Part shown: piece after piece, positions 23,243 to 34,682 of the stretch | How the letters are laid out: every line of letters begins with the position of its first letter | How positions within the stretch are numbered: the stretch's first letter is position 1 | Origin: Physella acuta | Taxonomy: Eukaryota; Mollusca; Gastropoda; Physidae | Reading direction: 5' to 3' | DNA: 64,000 nt | Assembly (NCBI RefSeq): GCF_028476545.1 | Contig: NW_026732294.1 | Span: forward strand, 51,001-115,000 | The notes under the pieces: model-generated | What the model saw: the letters and a program-made list of their open reading frames with translations, nothing else | Told to the model about the DNA's origin: nothing | Databases searched by the model: none | Position numbers and translations under genes: made by a program

Positions 23243-23827
23243 TTAAACTAATCTAAATTTCATTTCAATAAATGTTGGATTAGTCTTTGGATTCCACTTT
23301 ACATTCGTTGTACCCCAAACATTGTTAAGACAAGAGTCGCCGCAATTACTGAACCACCACGCTCCGTGAAAGTAATCAGCACAGTTTAATCCAGTGTGTA
23401 TGTCATTATCGCGGTCAAATGTAGAAAACATCATACCGTTTTGGTAGGCTAGTGCATGATATAAATCTCCAGTGTAGCCATCAACATGTAGCCTATAGCC
23501 GTCTGCCTCGCTAGAAATGTTGAAGCTGGAATACTAGGCGAAATAACTTGTTCCATTGAAGGTCATATCTACTCTCAGCTCTGTTTTGGTTTTAGACGTT
23601 AAGAGAAAAATGTTCTCATTACCCAGGTAAAAATTACCTGAACTAAAATCACCAAACCCATTTTTGTATTCCGTCCAGTTCCTGTAAAAATCTACAGTCC
23701 CAGAAACACGTCTTTGGAAAATGGTCCATCCTCCACCGTCTGTCACTGTGTCACACATGACCTGAAGTCCAGAGCTTAGGGTCACCAAAGGTCGGTGGTC
23801 ACTGCTGATTATTTGGATCAATGTGGC
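23243..23827 (-). pseudogene. Fibrinogen-related domain exon, copy 3
   Basis: Acceptor ttttcaacag. Landmarks in order: [35 protein letters not shown], the stop, SSEADGYRLHVDGYTGD, FSTFDRDNDIHTGLNCAD (calcium loop and cysteine), GAWWFSNCGDSCLNNVWG and the end MKFRLV. This is the most complete FReD in the window. The single TAG lies near 23533. Confidence 0.9.
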
Positions 23828-24121
23828 CTGTTGAAAATTAAACTATTTATTTAGCCTAGTTTATGCAATACGCTTTAACTACGTTGCTTGAGAAGATAGA
23901 ACCGGCGTGTGGGCCGGCATACATACATTAACGGAGTTGAATAGAATAATTGTATGTGTAACATATTAGGCGACCTACACTAAGACATTGGCGTTGTTAA
24001 ATGTTGATATATCACTTAACATATGCTGACACATCACATAAATTATAGTGAATCTTATACAAGCTATTCCAGTCCACAACAGCATTTGCAGAATTTGTAT
24101 GGTAAGATATTTTTACATCAC

Positions 24122-24265
24122 CCGTACAAATCATAATGTCGGTTCTGGTGATGGAACCATCAGACATGACAGTGATGTTTCTGGTTGTGTTACAGATCTT
24201 CCCACTAGAGAACAATTTTCCCTCAACATTCTGTTGTGAAGCTTTCAGTGGGACTAGCCAGGAGC
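24122..24265 (-). CDS. 144-nt middle exon of PAN-FReD copy 3
   Basis: Phase 1-1, acceptor ataaaacag, donor GTGATG. It reads GSWLVPLKASQQNVEGKLF, KICNTTRNITVMSDGSI and DIMICTG. The intron to the FReD exon is under 300 bp, the shortest of the three copies. Confidence 0.68.
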
Positions 24266-24830
24266 CTGTTTTATCAAATCAAAGTTTAGATATATCGTGG
24301 GTTTATTGTAATGTTGACAAGTATTTAAAAATAATCCATGAAATCTTAAATCCGACATTTGATTTTTGACAGAGACGTACGATTTTCCAAATTTTACCCT
24401 CTTGTTAAACACAGTCTCACATTAGACCAGCCTGGGTATGTGCACATTTGTGGAGTGTAAGTTGGAGCTGGTGGATTCCTAGTTGTACTATTACAAAATG
24501 TGTACTATTAACATGTGTTGCCTGTCGCCCACGTGTGTTTGTTCTCGAACGTGTATTAAAATGTCAACATTTTCACAGACGCAGTAAAAATTTGTGTAGA
24601 CCAAACTCTGTGTTAAAAGTTAGAACATAACATTTAAATTTAGATCAATTTCTGCTTTAGCAATTACAAATCTTTTTTAATAATATTTTGAATTAGCTAA
24701 TTAGTAGATAACAAGAATAACTAAATGCGATACTAAACCAATAGTGGTATCTGCACTCGCAGATGTTTTATATCTAAAAAAAAGCAACGTTCTTTACGAG
24801 GTGCCGTTTAAAGTTACAGTAAAGAATAAA

Positions 24831-25460
24831 CCGGGAGTAATTTCCCCTAAACTTTCTCGAATATTCTTATATGAAACAGCAGTAAATGGTAAAACGGGAT
24901 ATTGACATGATTTTAAATCCATTTTAAATAGGCTACTTATACTTTTTAAAATAGAATAATATATCGTAGAAAAAAGAATTACACACCAAGTAAACGCCTA
25001 ATAAGATGTTCATAATAGTGCAAAATATTATACATTACTACTCTCGGTCAACATAAATTATTAAAAATTGTATGATGGCAGAAAATTAGATTTTTTTACT
25101 TACATGTGAATTTTCATTTATCTATCTGAAATAGTACTCAAGTTTTAAGGCTTTAAAAAATTTAAAGTAGGAAAAGCTCCTCTTCCATTTATTGGAAATC
25201 GCTCAAAAGTTGATATTGATCTACGATTTTGATATAATACTTGTATATGAAATTTCATTAACTTAGCTGTAAGGGTACTCAAGTTATCGTGTTACAGACA
25301 CACACGCATCCACACACACACACACACACACACACATACGGACAAGTCTGAAAAACTATGTTTTTCCGACTCAGGTAGGTGTAAAAAGTCGAGATTTGTA
25401 AAAATCTTTTTTTTTACCCGATTACAAGACTTTCTCTATACTTCGTATATACGAGAAAAT
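24831..25460 (-). mobile_element. ~650-690-bp dispersed repeat, copy B (in intron)
   Basis: Reverse orientation: begins CCGGGAGTAATTTCCCCTAA and ends near CTTCGTATATACGAGAAA. It includes (CA)n at 25305-25336. It lies within the intron between the PAN-like and 144-nt exons of PAN-FReD copy 3. Confidence 0.85.
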
Positions 25461-25875
25461 ACAAATGTTTGTGGATTTTTTAAAAAATAAATATTTGTGA
25501 ACAGTTATATTTTTTTAAAAATTCTAAGCACTAAAACCGCAAAATCATATCGGTAGAAATACACAGCTAGTAATATGAAAAAAAGAATGTCATGTTTAAG
25601 TAAAGTGATGTCAGGTAATCGTTCATTTTGGGTAAAAGTGCGTTAAGTGATTTTATTTTCTTCAAGAACCAGTTATAAGCCATGACAACGTACGCACATT
25701 TCTTTTGTTATGAGACCAATAAGAGGATTATGTTTTTGTCTTCATTACTAAAACCATAGCTGTTACAGTACGGTCGTATACTAGCAATATGGTTCTAACA
25801 AAATATTTCAATTAGTTTGCACACAAAATGATTTTTTCATGGAATTGTCTGACTGTCAGTATAAAACAATCTTAC

Positions 25876-26061
25876 CCAGGCTACAATACTTTGTGGTTTT
25901 ATTGTAGATGTAGCTGTAGCAAGTTTTCTTCGAACTTGAACAAAGATGGGCGCAGGACAAAAGGCTGACTTGGTCAAACTCTACATAGATGGGCAGCGTG
26001 GTCAAGTTTGTGTCATCAACAGCTTTATACTGAGTTTGTTTTATCGAGTTGTTTGAATGGA
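25876..26061 (-). CDS. PAN/apple-like exon, PAN-FReD copy 3
   Basis: 186 nt, phase 1-1, with an excellent pyrimidine-rich acceptor (ttttctctaccccaag) and donor GTAAG. It contains QYKAVDDTNLTTLPIYVEF, LLSCAHLCSSSKKTC and KYCSLG. Intact. Confidence 0.72.
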
Positions 26062-26645
26062 CTTGGGGTAGAGAAAACACATTGTATGCCCCACATGTTA
26101 TTTAGAGTAATTAAAGGCAGTTGGCATTACTTTAATTGAACATGCCGTGTTCAGTGATACAGATGAAATGTATTTCATCCACATTCTGCGAACGTGGAAT
26201 TATTATATTAGTTGTACTCAATATTATAAAAATTATTTTAAAAAACACGTTTTGTTCAATATATGATGAATATCAGCAGATTATACATACTGTGAACTCT
26301 AGAAATATTTTCAGCTTTAAGTTTTAGAAAAAAATAAAATATAACATCTTCAATCGCACGAAGTTAACGTATAATGTTGTATGTAAATAAATAAAATAAA
26401 GTTATAATACTATATATTACTAATTGCTGTATGTATAGAAATTACGATATCCTATAATAGGGGGATATGACTGCTAAACAGTATATATATCATATAAATT
26501 AACTAAACGGTGATGTATTGTAGTGCTTATATAATTTCTGCTAAATGCTATATATTGATATATTAAATAATTCCTATAGCAATGGCTACATTGTGTCTAC
26601 TTATAAAATAAAACTTAACAAAGAAACTTACAACACATGACTAAC

Positions 26646-26691
26646 CTTTTGTGATGATACACTGGGCTATTATAACGATTACGATCCACAT
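26646..26691 (-). CDS. Signal-peptide exon, PAN-FReD copy 3
   Basis: 46-nt exon from ATG to a phase-1 donor GTTAGT, coding MWIVIVIIAQCIITKG, a short hydrophobic secretion signal. Its position and phase match the equivalent exon of copy 1, although the residues have diverged strongly. Confidence 0.6.
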
Positions 26692-27321
26692 GTTTGTGTA
26701 ATAGAGTTATAGAACCTTAAAGTTAACAGATGATGAAAAAATAAAACAAAATTAAATAAAAAACAATGAAAACGTCGTGATTAGAATATAGTCTAGCTTA
26801 TGTAAATAAATAAAAGTGTATGAAACCATCAAACAAGTATTGAAGATTCTTCTAATAACCTATAAGCAGTACAAATGGTAAAACCTAAAACAAAATGTTT
26901 ATGTAAATAAAATAAATGTACCTACAAAATACTGTATCTAACACCTGACAACAGGGTTAGATACAGTATTTTGTAGGTCGCAAAGTTAATTATAGATTTA
27001 ATGAGATAGCTTGTCATTATAGAACAGTATAGATGTAATGAGATAGGTGACCACATAAAGAACAACTTGCGTGGTTCACCCGAATGTTTTTTCAACACGA
27101 ATTGTTGTTATGGCCTATTCAAAACACTAAATTAGTTAAATATTTTATTTCAATGAGTATTTAAACATGCATTTTTAAAAAATAAAAATAATTAGTATTT
27201 CTTTAAAATACTTCCTTATTTTAAAATTAAACAAACTAATAAAAAAACTAATTAAAATCAAACTAATTAAAAAACAAACGAAAAAATTAACCACTGATAT
27301 AATGCGAGTTTATATTGTATA
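26692..27321. other. Upstream region of PAN-FReD copy 3
   Basis: AT-rich, with repeated AATAAATAAAA and AACTAATTAAAA phrases. It holds the strong hairpin listed separately (26920-26978). No gene seen. Confidence 0.4.
26920..26978. repeat. Near-perfect 59-nt hairpin
   Basis: Arms 26920-26942 and 26956-26978 are 23-bp exact inverted repeats (ACCTACAAAATACTGTATCT at the outer end). The inner CCTG/CAGG adds four more pairs after a one-base bulge, leaving an ACAA loop. It could be a very short inverted-repeat element, a fold-back footprint or a transcribed hairpin; sequence alone does not decide. Confidence 0.85.
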
Positions 27322-29871
27322 TGTTACGGTCAAAGCCCGAAGTCGGCCAATGCTAGGATTGGCCGGCCAATCCGCGCATTGGCCAATATCGCCTCCCATA
27401 GGTCGGTCAAATGCCGAAACTTTGCTTGATTTCGGCCTTTAGCCGGCCAATCCGCAGACTGGCCATTGTGGACCGGCCAAAGTCTGTAATAGCTCTTCAT
27501 TTTGGCCTTTGGCCAAGTCTAAATTAGAAGATCATCTGGCTAGAGACGACAGGCCAAAGTCCGAATTAGAAGATCATGAGCAGATTTTGTTTTTTTTTAT
27601 GCCATAAGGATCATGAAATTAAGTCTTTATTGATTATTAATTAAAGTAAATGACAGAAATATTCAAATTTTTTATTGTAGTCTCAATCTATCAATATCAT
27701 AATTTGTTACAACAAGTTGAACTTTTATGGCATTTAGAATTACACTAGGCATGCTGCCCAGCTTCGCTTAGGCTTTCGAAAACATTGAGAATTTGAATGC
27801 TTAATTAATTCGCCCGTGGGTCGGTCTACGACCTCAAGAGTTATAAAGAGGTTCCTCCGTGGACATTTTTTTTCGATTTATAGCTCATATAAGGCACCGG
27901 TCAGTCGAGGTCAGTTTTGACCCCCTCATCTTAGACTTTTCGGCCAACCGGCCCCCGTGTTCTGTCGCCCCAAGGCAAGATCCTGCCAAGTTTGAAGCGC
28001 CTGCGGCGCCGGGAAGTGCCTTATCGGACACCCGACAATCTAGATCTAGATCTAGAATCCTAATAGAATTTTTTTTTTTAAGTTTAGCCCGAGCAAAATA
28101 AAAAAAAATACATTAACCAAGTTGACTTGGTGTGTCTCGAACCCGCACCACCTGCGTGGTTTATAGTACACTAACATCTCCGCTATTTAGGCACCTTATA
28201 AAATACAGAGAATGAAAGACCTATTTTAAAATCTTAACTTACGCGAATATGCCTATTCTTTCAAATTAATTTTTTTATCCCAAATTAGCCAGTTCCAAAC
28301 AAAGATTTTGTATAAATAAATTTAATGAGTTTAGGCCGGAAAAATTGTATTGTATACAATTCATAGTGTACGTAGATCTAAATCAAATTTGAATGAAATA
28401 GTTCATTTCTTTTTATTGTAAACACGACAGATGTCGTCATTAGTTAATGTATAAATAGTGACGTCACAGTTTTATGCGTTATTCTTCACATATATAAATG
28501 CTTTTCCGGTTGCATAAATAATACTGTTTCTCTACATTCGAATACGCCTTTATTTTTTATTTTTCTTCTTTAAATAAAATTGTGGTTATACATTTAAAAC
28601 ATCTAGCATATTATTTTCAACAAAAGTCCGTAAAAAGTTCTTCATATATCACTGCCGGTTCTGACGTGATGTCCGGCGAAAATTTTTTGCGGACAGAGAG
28701 AGAGAGAGAGAGAGAGAGAGATGTGCGAACGTGGCCCATTATAGATTTAGATAGCAGCTTGTTATTTTTACACTTGAAGCGATTTGTTGTGCACTTAGTT
28801 GTGCAATTGCAGCGAGTGTAGCCTTGGCCCCCAGTCAATGATTGTGCAGATGCGATGGTTCGTAGAGATTTTTCCTCAGTGCCAACTGACGACTTTATGA
28901 GCAGTTTTTCGTGAAGAATTGAAAACTCACTTCTAGAATATATTTGTTTTAGAACACCACGTTCCGTTCCTAGCTTGTAGAAAGCGATGTCGACGCTCAT
29001 GACAACTGACCTCTGTTAACATCTGGAAAACAGATGCGTACATTGTCACCCACTTCACCATCTTTAAATTTTGTATTTGATGTTTTAAGAATCTTAGCAC
29101 CTTGAGTTTGCATGCCAGTATGAGCTGCTGATCTGTGTTCCATGATGTCTTGTTTGTTATGACACAATCTGCAGGTAATGTTCCCTCCGTACCCTTCGTC
29201 TGCTTCATTGGGTATTCCACAAATAGCATGGGCATCGTTGCCACAGGATCCACAAGAATGAGCTGCACTACAATGTTTTTCACAAACTATACATAATCTG
29301 TTGGCCACATTATTGTCAGGCAACTGGTCTGGGCGTTCCGCCACGGCAGTAGATGTGTTAACTGAGGATGTCGTTGCATTTATGGCAACCTCCATTTCTT
29401 GTTCAATGTTCTCAAGATCTTCCTCAGTAACTATTTTATCGAGAACCCATATATGGAAACTAACATGGATTTACATGTTTTTCTTTTGACAGCCATCTGC
29501 TATGTCTGTCTCTTGGTCTGACGGCCCTTTTGATCTATGTCGCCTTGCATATAGAATGCTATACAAACAAGAGATAAACAATACGTTACTCTCAATGAAA
29601 ACGCACCCAGAATAATGTAAAAATGCGATCACAACTTAGTCTAGATAGAACATTGGTCAGGACATCCCGGCCAGTGCGCGCATTGACCGGCCAATGTACA
29701 AAATACGCTGTCAAGTTTTAGCGCTTCGGACTTTGGCCAGTACGTCCCGGCCAGTGCGCGCATTGGCCGGCCAATGTACGAAATACGATCTTAGTGCTAA
29801 GTTCTTCGGGCTTTGGCCAAGAGAGCCGGCCAATCCGCGATTTGGCCGCACTTCGGACTTTGACCGTAACA
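27322..29871. mobile_element. TIR DNA transposon with GGCCGGCCAAT repeats, decayed
   Basis: The ends are inverted: TGTTACGGTCAAAGCCCGAA at the left and the complement of TGTTACGGTCAAAGTCCGAA at the right, each followed by subterminal clusters of GGCCGGCCAATCCGC and relatives. A TA flanks each side, but the true target duplication is unclear. On the minus strand (28.75-29.4 kb) there are fragments of a transposon-type protein: a cysteine-rich finger (CIVCEKHC, CGSCG, CRLC) and a tail with KLGTERGVLKQIYSR and GGQGYTRCNC, as I recall from KRBA2/SCAND3-like integrase proteins of DNA transposons. It is broken and carries an inserted repeat (28036-28745). The catalytic region was not recognised. 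Confidence 0.65.
28036..28745. mobile_element. AGATCT-rich dispersed repeat, copy 2, nested
   Basis: Counterpart of 14677-15850 with the same order: tRNA-like part (28120-28195), GTTTAGGCCGGAAAAATTG, TCAAATTTGAATGAAATAGT, TGCGGACAGAGAGAG and (GA)n at 28693-28722. It lies inside the TIR transposon and ends within its protein-coding remnant. Confidence 0.7.
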
Positions 29872-29873
29872 TA

Positions 29874-30204
29874 CACACAAAGTAAATTTTGCTGACTAAT
29901 GTGAAAAATTGTAAATGTTGTGCGCGGTCCTGGTATTCAGATAAAAAGTAACGCCTTCGCGGAAGAGAAATTAGTTTTACAACGGCGTGATGATGGACAA
30001 AGAAACTTGGTTTATAAATAACCCTAGCGTGGCATACCGCCGCATACCAGAGACGGTGCTCACGTGCCAATGCGAGTTGGGAACCCTTACCTGAGGCGAT
30101 AAATCATGCTCGGTTGTCAAGCCGCTGTGGGAAAAAGCCATTGATCACCACCGGTACCTGTCAAACGGGCAACCGAGTAAAATGTTGAGCGACTCAACGT
30201 TATT
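29874..30204. other. Unassigned, GC-richer segment
   Basis: A moderately GC-rich stretch (about 30000-30180) without recognisable gene or element. A 119-aa minus frame overlaps the transposon end and is a shadow. Confidence 0.35.
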
Positions 30205-30400
30205 TATAAATTAGGTCAAGTAGAGTTCACCTGTGACCTCATGATATGAAGGGGTATTATGGTCAACCCATGTTCTGCCGAAATCGTATTTTACAGACAA
30301 AGACATGTTGTCTGAGACTTGGCGAGACACGGGGGAGGTGAAGTAGAGTTTAGCAAGTGCGGTACAGTTTGTCTGTGACCACAGAATATGAAGCGATATT
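30205..30400. repeat. Copy of the 132-bp tandem repeat family
   Basis: About one and a half units related to 44190-44460: CAAGTAGAGTTCACCTGTGA, ATGAAGGG..., GCCGAAATC, CATGTTGTCTGAGACTTGGC and GGTGAAGTAGAG, with the motif returning after about 130 bp. Confidence 0.6.
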
Positions 30401-32170
30401 GGAATGAGGAAAATTTGTTATGAAAATAAGAAAATAAGTGTATAATCAAGTGTTCTGAACTGTATAATCATAGTGGTGTTTCTGACATTGAATACATAAT
30501 CAATTTTGTGTTTAACAGTTTGGTAAAAAAGATTATTATTCTCTACATAAATATGTGTTTTACTGTTCTACACAAAGTGCAGATGCTCACATGTAACCAA
30601 ACAAAGAAAACAAAACATACAAACTTGTAAAAAAGGAGACTTTTTGTAGCATACTACACTACCCGTTATTCTTGAATAACCGAATATTTCGAGTGTAATA
30701 TTATATTTCTGATATATTACTCAAAAATATTTTTCTTTAAAAACCATGTTGACATAATGTACCGTTATACTAATTTAATGCAGCAAATGTAGGCATAACT
30801 ATTCGCATGAAAGTAGACCTATAGATCAGCGAATCTAGTGGACACACATAGTGGAAATGTGTTAATAATCGTGTTGTGAGAAAACAAAACTTGCTCTCCT
30901 CTGTCAAGATGGCAGTACCCGTTGCTACAGGGATAAAAGTCGTAAAAAGCTGCAAATGTATGAAACGGGAAATATCAACAACGTGAACTTACGGAGAAAC
31001 AGCCGAAAAGAACTGAAAAGGAAAACGGAAACAGTACGCGATGATGTAGAGTTGGTGGCACAATCAATTTGCTTGTTTGAGTGTTAAATCAGGTAAACAA
31101 AATGTTTACAAGTTTTACCAATTGTTAACAATTATTGGCAGGGAAAAACATGAATTTGTAGACAAATCTGTTAAGTTGACAAGCCGACAATGATTTCAAA
31201 ATGTTTACCTATGCTGTCAATCTGTTGTTCACAAGTCACTTTTAAAATATATAATAACATTACGCATACTATGAGATAGGTACAAAACATTGCATATTAA
31301 ACGGTTTAACGAATAAGCCTTATTGTAGCAGTTGTGCATGTACGAACAAATCGATCTAGTAGTAGCATTAACCTTTCGGTCGCTAACATATACTTGGCTA
31401 TATGTGAGGGGGGGGGATAGATTAGATGTTTTTCCGTTGCTCTACCAGTTTTGTGGGTGGGGATAAACAGCAACCACCCAGATGTGTGAGTGGGGTTGAC
31501 GAAGATAATACCAGCCTCATTATAGTTTGGAATTAACACACACAAGTCTGATCCAAAATATAAATGTCTTTTATTAAACAATCAAATTAATTCCCTATCT
31601 AATTAGCCTATTCTATACTCTCTATTACTACTGTCTACCGTTTCCTAGATCTACCTACCTGACCGTTTCTAACCGCTACCTAACACATTCTGCTCTCTTC
31701 GCTAGCTATCTATCAACTGTTACCTAGCCCAACACATCTCGACCGTCTCTAAAACCTAACACCAAGTCTGCCGCTGATCTCACTACTGGCCCACGCCTCA
31801 GTGGTCAGCTGACCGTCCCACATGACCGGTCAGCTCCTGTACGTCCATTGGTCTCTCTACCCAACTATCTAAAGTCTGTATCTGCTAACCTCTACCTACT
31901 TGACCGAAACTAGCGTCATCACACTAAACCCAGGAAAAGGATTTTAAATTCTTTAAACCACATATTGTAATTCGTAAACGGTAAAGAAAGAAATTATTTT
32001 TAATGGCACACTTATTGATTAGGACACCTGTCGCTAAGACCCTACACTATCTCCAAGAGCTAAAAAAAAATTCGAATGAAAGTATCGTTGTGTGAGGCCG
32101 CAGTTTTACCATTAAAATATTATACTTAATTTTATTTAGCAAATCTTAATGCAAAAAGGATGTGCTATTT
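30401..32170. other. Intergenic, no gene seen
   Basis: AT-rich to 31560, then a C/T-rich stretch at 31600-31920 with many CTACC/CTAAC words. No splice-supported exon, RNA gene or element ends were found. Confidence 0.4.
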
Positions 32171-32178
32171 GTATAGAT

Positions 32179-32400
32179 CAGGGGTCTCCAAACTACGGCC
32201 CGCGGGCCGTATGCGGCCCGCGAGGTCCTCTCATCCGGCCCGCGGAGATCCTTTTGTCCATGGAAAAAACGTTTGTTGGTGATGGCTGAGGAACTTTTTT
32301 TTGCCCAGAACAATCAAAGACATGCCTGGAAGAAACTGGCCCCTGAACTGAAATTTGATAGTTAATGCGGCCCTCGGGCTGAAAAGTTTGGAGACCCCTG
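32179..32400. mobile_element. hAT-like MITE, 222 bp, with exact 8-bp TSD
   Basis: Ends CAGGGGTCTCCAAACT and AGTTTGGAGACCCCTG, an ending shared by many animal hAT elements. It is flanked by GTATAGAT at 32171-32178 and 32401-32408. GC-rich subterminal motifs (GCGGCCCGCGAG) lie inside. There is no transposase. The perfect duplication suggests a fairly recent insertion. Confidence 0.95.
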
Positions 32401-32732
32401 GTATAGATAACAATACATTGGTTTCAACAAAATGAAATATCATTATGGAAATCAAACTTAAATAAAAGCCAATATGAGCGATGATTGATTATAAAAGTAC
32501 TTTGATTTTCCAAGGATGTCCAGACTAAGTGATATTCTTTTCATCAGTTATTTCCCTTTATGTAAAGTAAAAAGAAAGTGTTTAAAAATAATCCATACTT
32601 CTGAAAAAAAAAAACAATCTCAAACCCAAAATCAATTACCGAATAATTTTTTTTTTCGTCCCTAAAAAATGTTTTTGTCAAACGTTATAAGCCTACACTA
32701 TATTCAAGTAGAAGTAGCTTAAGCTTAATAAT

Positions 32733-33388
32733 CCGGGAGTGATCTCACCTAAACTTTCTCGAATATTCTTATATAAAACAACAGGGGATGGGAACTCCAA
32801 TTTAAATACTTAGTTTTTAAAACAGAATAAAATCTCGTAGAAAAAAGAATTACACTCTAAGTGAACGCAAAATGAATGTGCATAATAATGCGCAATATTA
32901 TTAGTTCTTCATAAATTTGAATGCATTTTTTGAGAAATCGGAAATAGCGTAAATTAGTACTTCCGGTCAACGGAGATTACTCAAAATTTGAAAGAAGTTA
33001 GAGAATTAGATCTTTTACTTACATGTGAAATTTCATTTATCTATCTCAAATAGTACTCAAGTTATAGGCTTTTGAAAATTTCAAAGTATAAAAAGTACCA
33101 CTTCCGGTTATCGGAAATCGCTCAAAAGTTGATCAGGATCTACGATTATTATAAAATAATTATATATGAAATGTCATCAACCTAGCTGTAATGGTAATCA
33201 AGTTATCGCGTTTACACACAGACAGACAGACACACAGACAGACACACAGACATACGGACAAGATTGCAAAATTATGTTTTTTCCGTATCAGTGAGGTGTA
33301 AAACATCGAGATTTGTAAAAATCTCGATTTTTTTTTTTTGCACGATTACAAGACTTTCTCTATACTTCGTACATACAAGAGAGTAAAA
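32733..33388 (-). mobile_element. ~650-690-bp dispersed repeat, copy C
   Basis: Reverse orientation, from CCGGGAGTGATCTCACCTAA to CTTCGTACATACAAGAGAG, with a CACAGACAGACA tract inside. It abuts the large inverted repeat that starts about 60 bp downstream. Confidence 0.85.
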
Positions 33389-33464
33389 ATGTACGACCGA
33401 CCTAGATTTCCCTAGACCGAAGAGATATGAAAACTTCATTCATATTTTGGGTTCCCAGAAAGAA

Positions 33465-33955
33465 GCGCAACGGAAAAAAGCGCAACGGAAAAAAGCGCAA
33501 AACAAAAAGCGCAACGGAAATAAGCGCACACCGAAAAAAGCGCAAAGAGAAAAAAGCGCACACGGAAAAAAGCGCAAAGAGAAAAAAAGCGCAAAGAGAA
33601 AAAAGCGCAAAAAGAAAAAAGCGCACACAGAAAAAAAGCGCAAACAGAAAAAAGCGCAAACGGAAAAAGCGCAAACAGAAAAAAGCGCAAACGGATAAAT
33701 GCGCAAACAGAAAAAAGCGCACACAGAAAAAAGCGCAAACGGAAAAAAGCGCAAACGGAAAAAAAGCGCAAACAGAAAAAAGCGCAAACGGAAAAAAGCG
33801 CAAACAGAAAAAAGTGCACACAGAAAAAAGCGCAAACGGAAAAAAGCGCAAACAGAAAAAAGCGCACACAGAAAAAAGCGCACACAGAAAAAAGCGCAAA
33901 CGGAAAAAAGCGCAAACGGAAAAATGCGCAACCAGAAAAAACAACGAAAAATGTG
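33465..33955. repeat. 16-bp minisatellite, left end
   Basis: Around 30 units of AAAAAAGCGCAAACGG and variants (CACACGG, CACACAG, GAG). Unit length drifts between 15 and 17 bases by A-run changes. It is the left terminal array of the fold-back structure. Confidence 0.95.
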
Positions 33956-34596
33956 CAAAAGAGAAATTTAGCACAAATACCTTTATCGACTAGATGACAC
34001 ATTTATACATGACTGTTAGGGCTGCTGTAAGAGTATCGTGTTTGATCACGTGATCTACTACCATTTAAAGCGTACCACTACCATGTGTATTCCCCTCACC
34101 ACGATACAGGCGATAATCGCTTTACACAATGCTTATTATTTTCTTGGTCAATAATTATTCAACTACTATTCTCGTATAAATAAACATAAAACTATCCTTG
34201 ATATCGACATTACACGAAGTATCTCTCACATTCTCCCTAGTCCGAACTACCTAGCTAGCATACCATAACAACCCGTTCCTATGGCAAAACTTCACTCTCT
34301 TTCATCCGCGTCATTAAACATGCATTCGTCATATTTCTCGCAACAACATTCATTCGCACCAAAATACCTGATAAAATACCTACCTACCAACCTACCTACC
34401 TACCTCCCTCCCTCCCAACACCTCCCTCCCTCCCTGCCTGACTGCCTGACTACCTACCTGCCTGCCTGCCTGCTTGCCTGCCTACCTACCTACCTACCTG
34501 CCTACCTACCTACCTACCTACCAACCTGTCTGCCCGCCTGCCTGCCTACCTACCTACCTGCATGCATGCCTTCCCACCTATCTAATTACCTCATTC

Positions 34597-34597
<1 letters not shown>

Positions 34598-34680
<83 letters not shown>
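34598..34680. repeat. (TA)n at centre of the inverted repeat
   Basis: About 41 TA units exactly at the symmetry axis of the 2-kb inverted repeat, flanked by CTAC/CTGC tetranucleotides on the left and GTAG/GTGG on the right. Confidence 0.97.

Positions 34681-34682
<2 letters not shown>

Larger units (their letters stand above)
23243..26691 (-). pseudogene. PAN/apple-FReD secreted protein gene, copy 3 (stop in FReD)
   Basis: Four minus-strand exons: signal peptide 26646-26691, PAN-like 25876-26061, 144-nt 24122-24265, FReD 23243-23827, with phase-1 GT-AG junctions up to the FReD. The FReD frame is continuous over almost the whole domain, except that an in-frame TAG stands where copy 1 has AGG (after TSYFA). 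In addition the linker at the start of the FReD exon is 7 nt shorter than in copy 2, removing the first FReD cysteine. Entry from the upstream exon in phase 1 would then reach a TGA. As read the gene cannot give a full FReD protein. A 650-bp dispersed repeat sits in its second intron. Confidence 0.78.
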
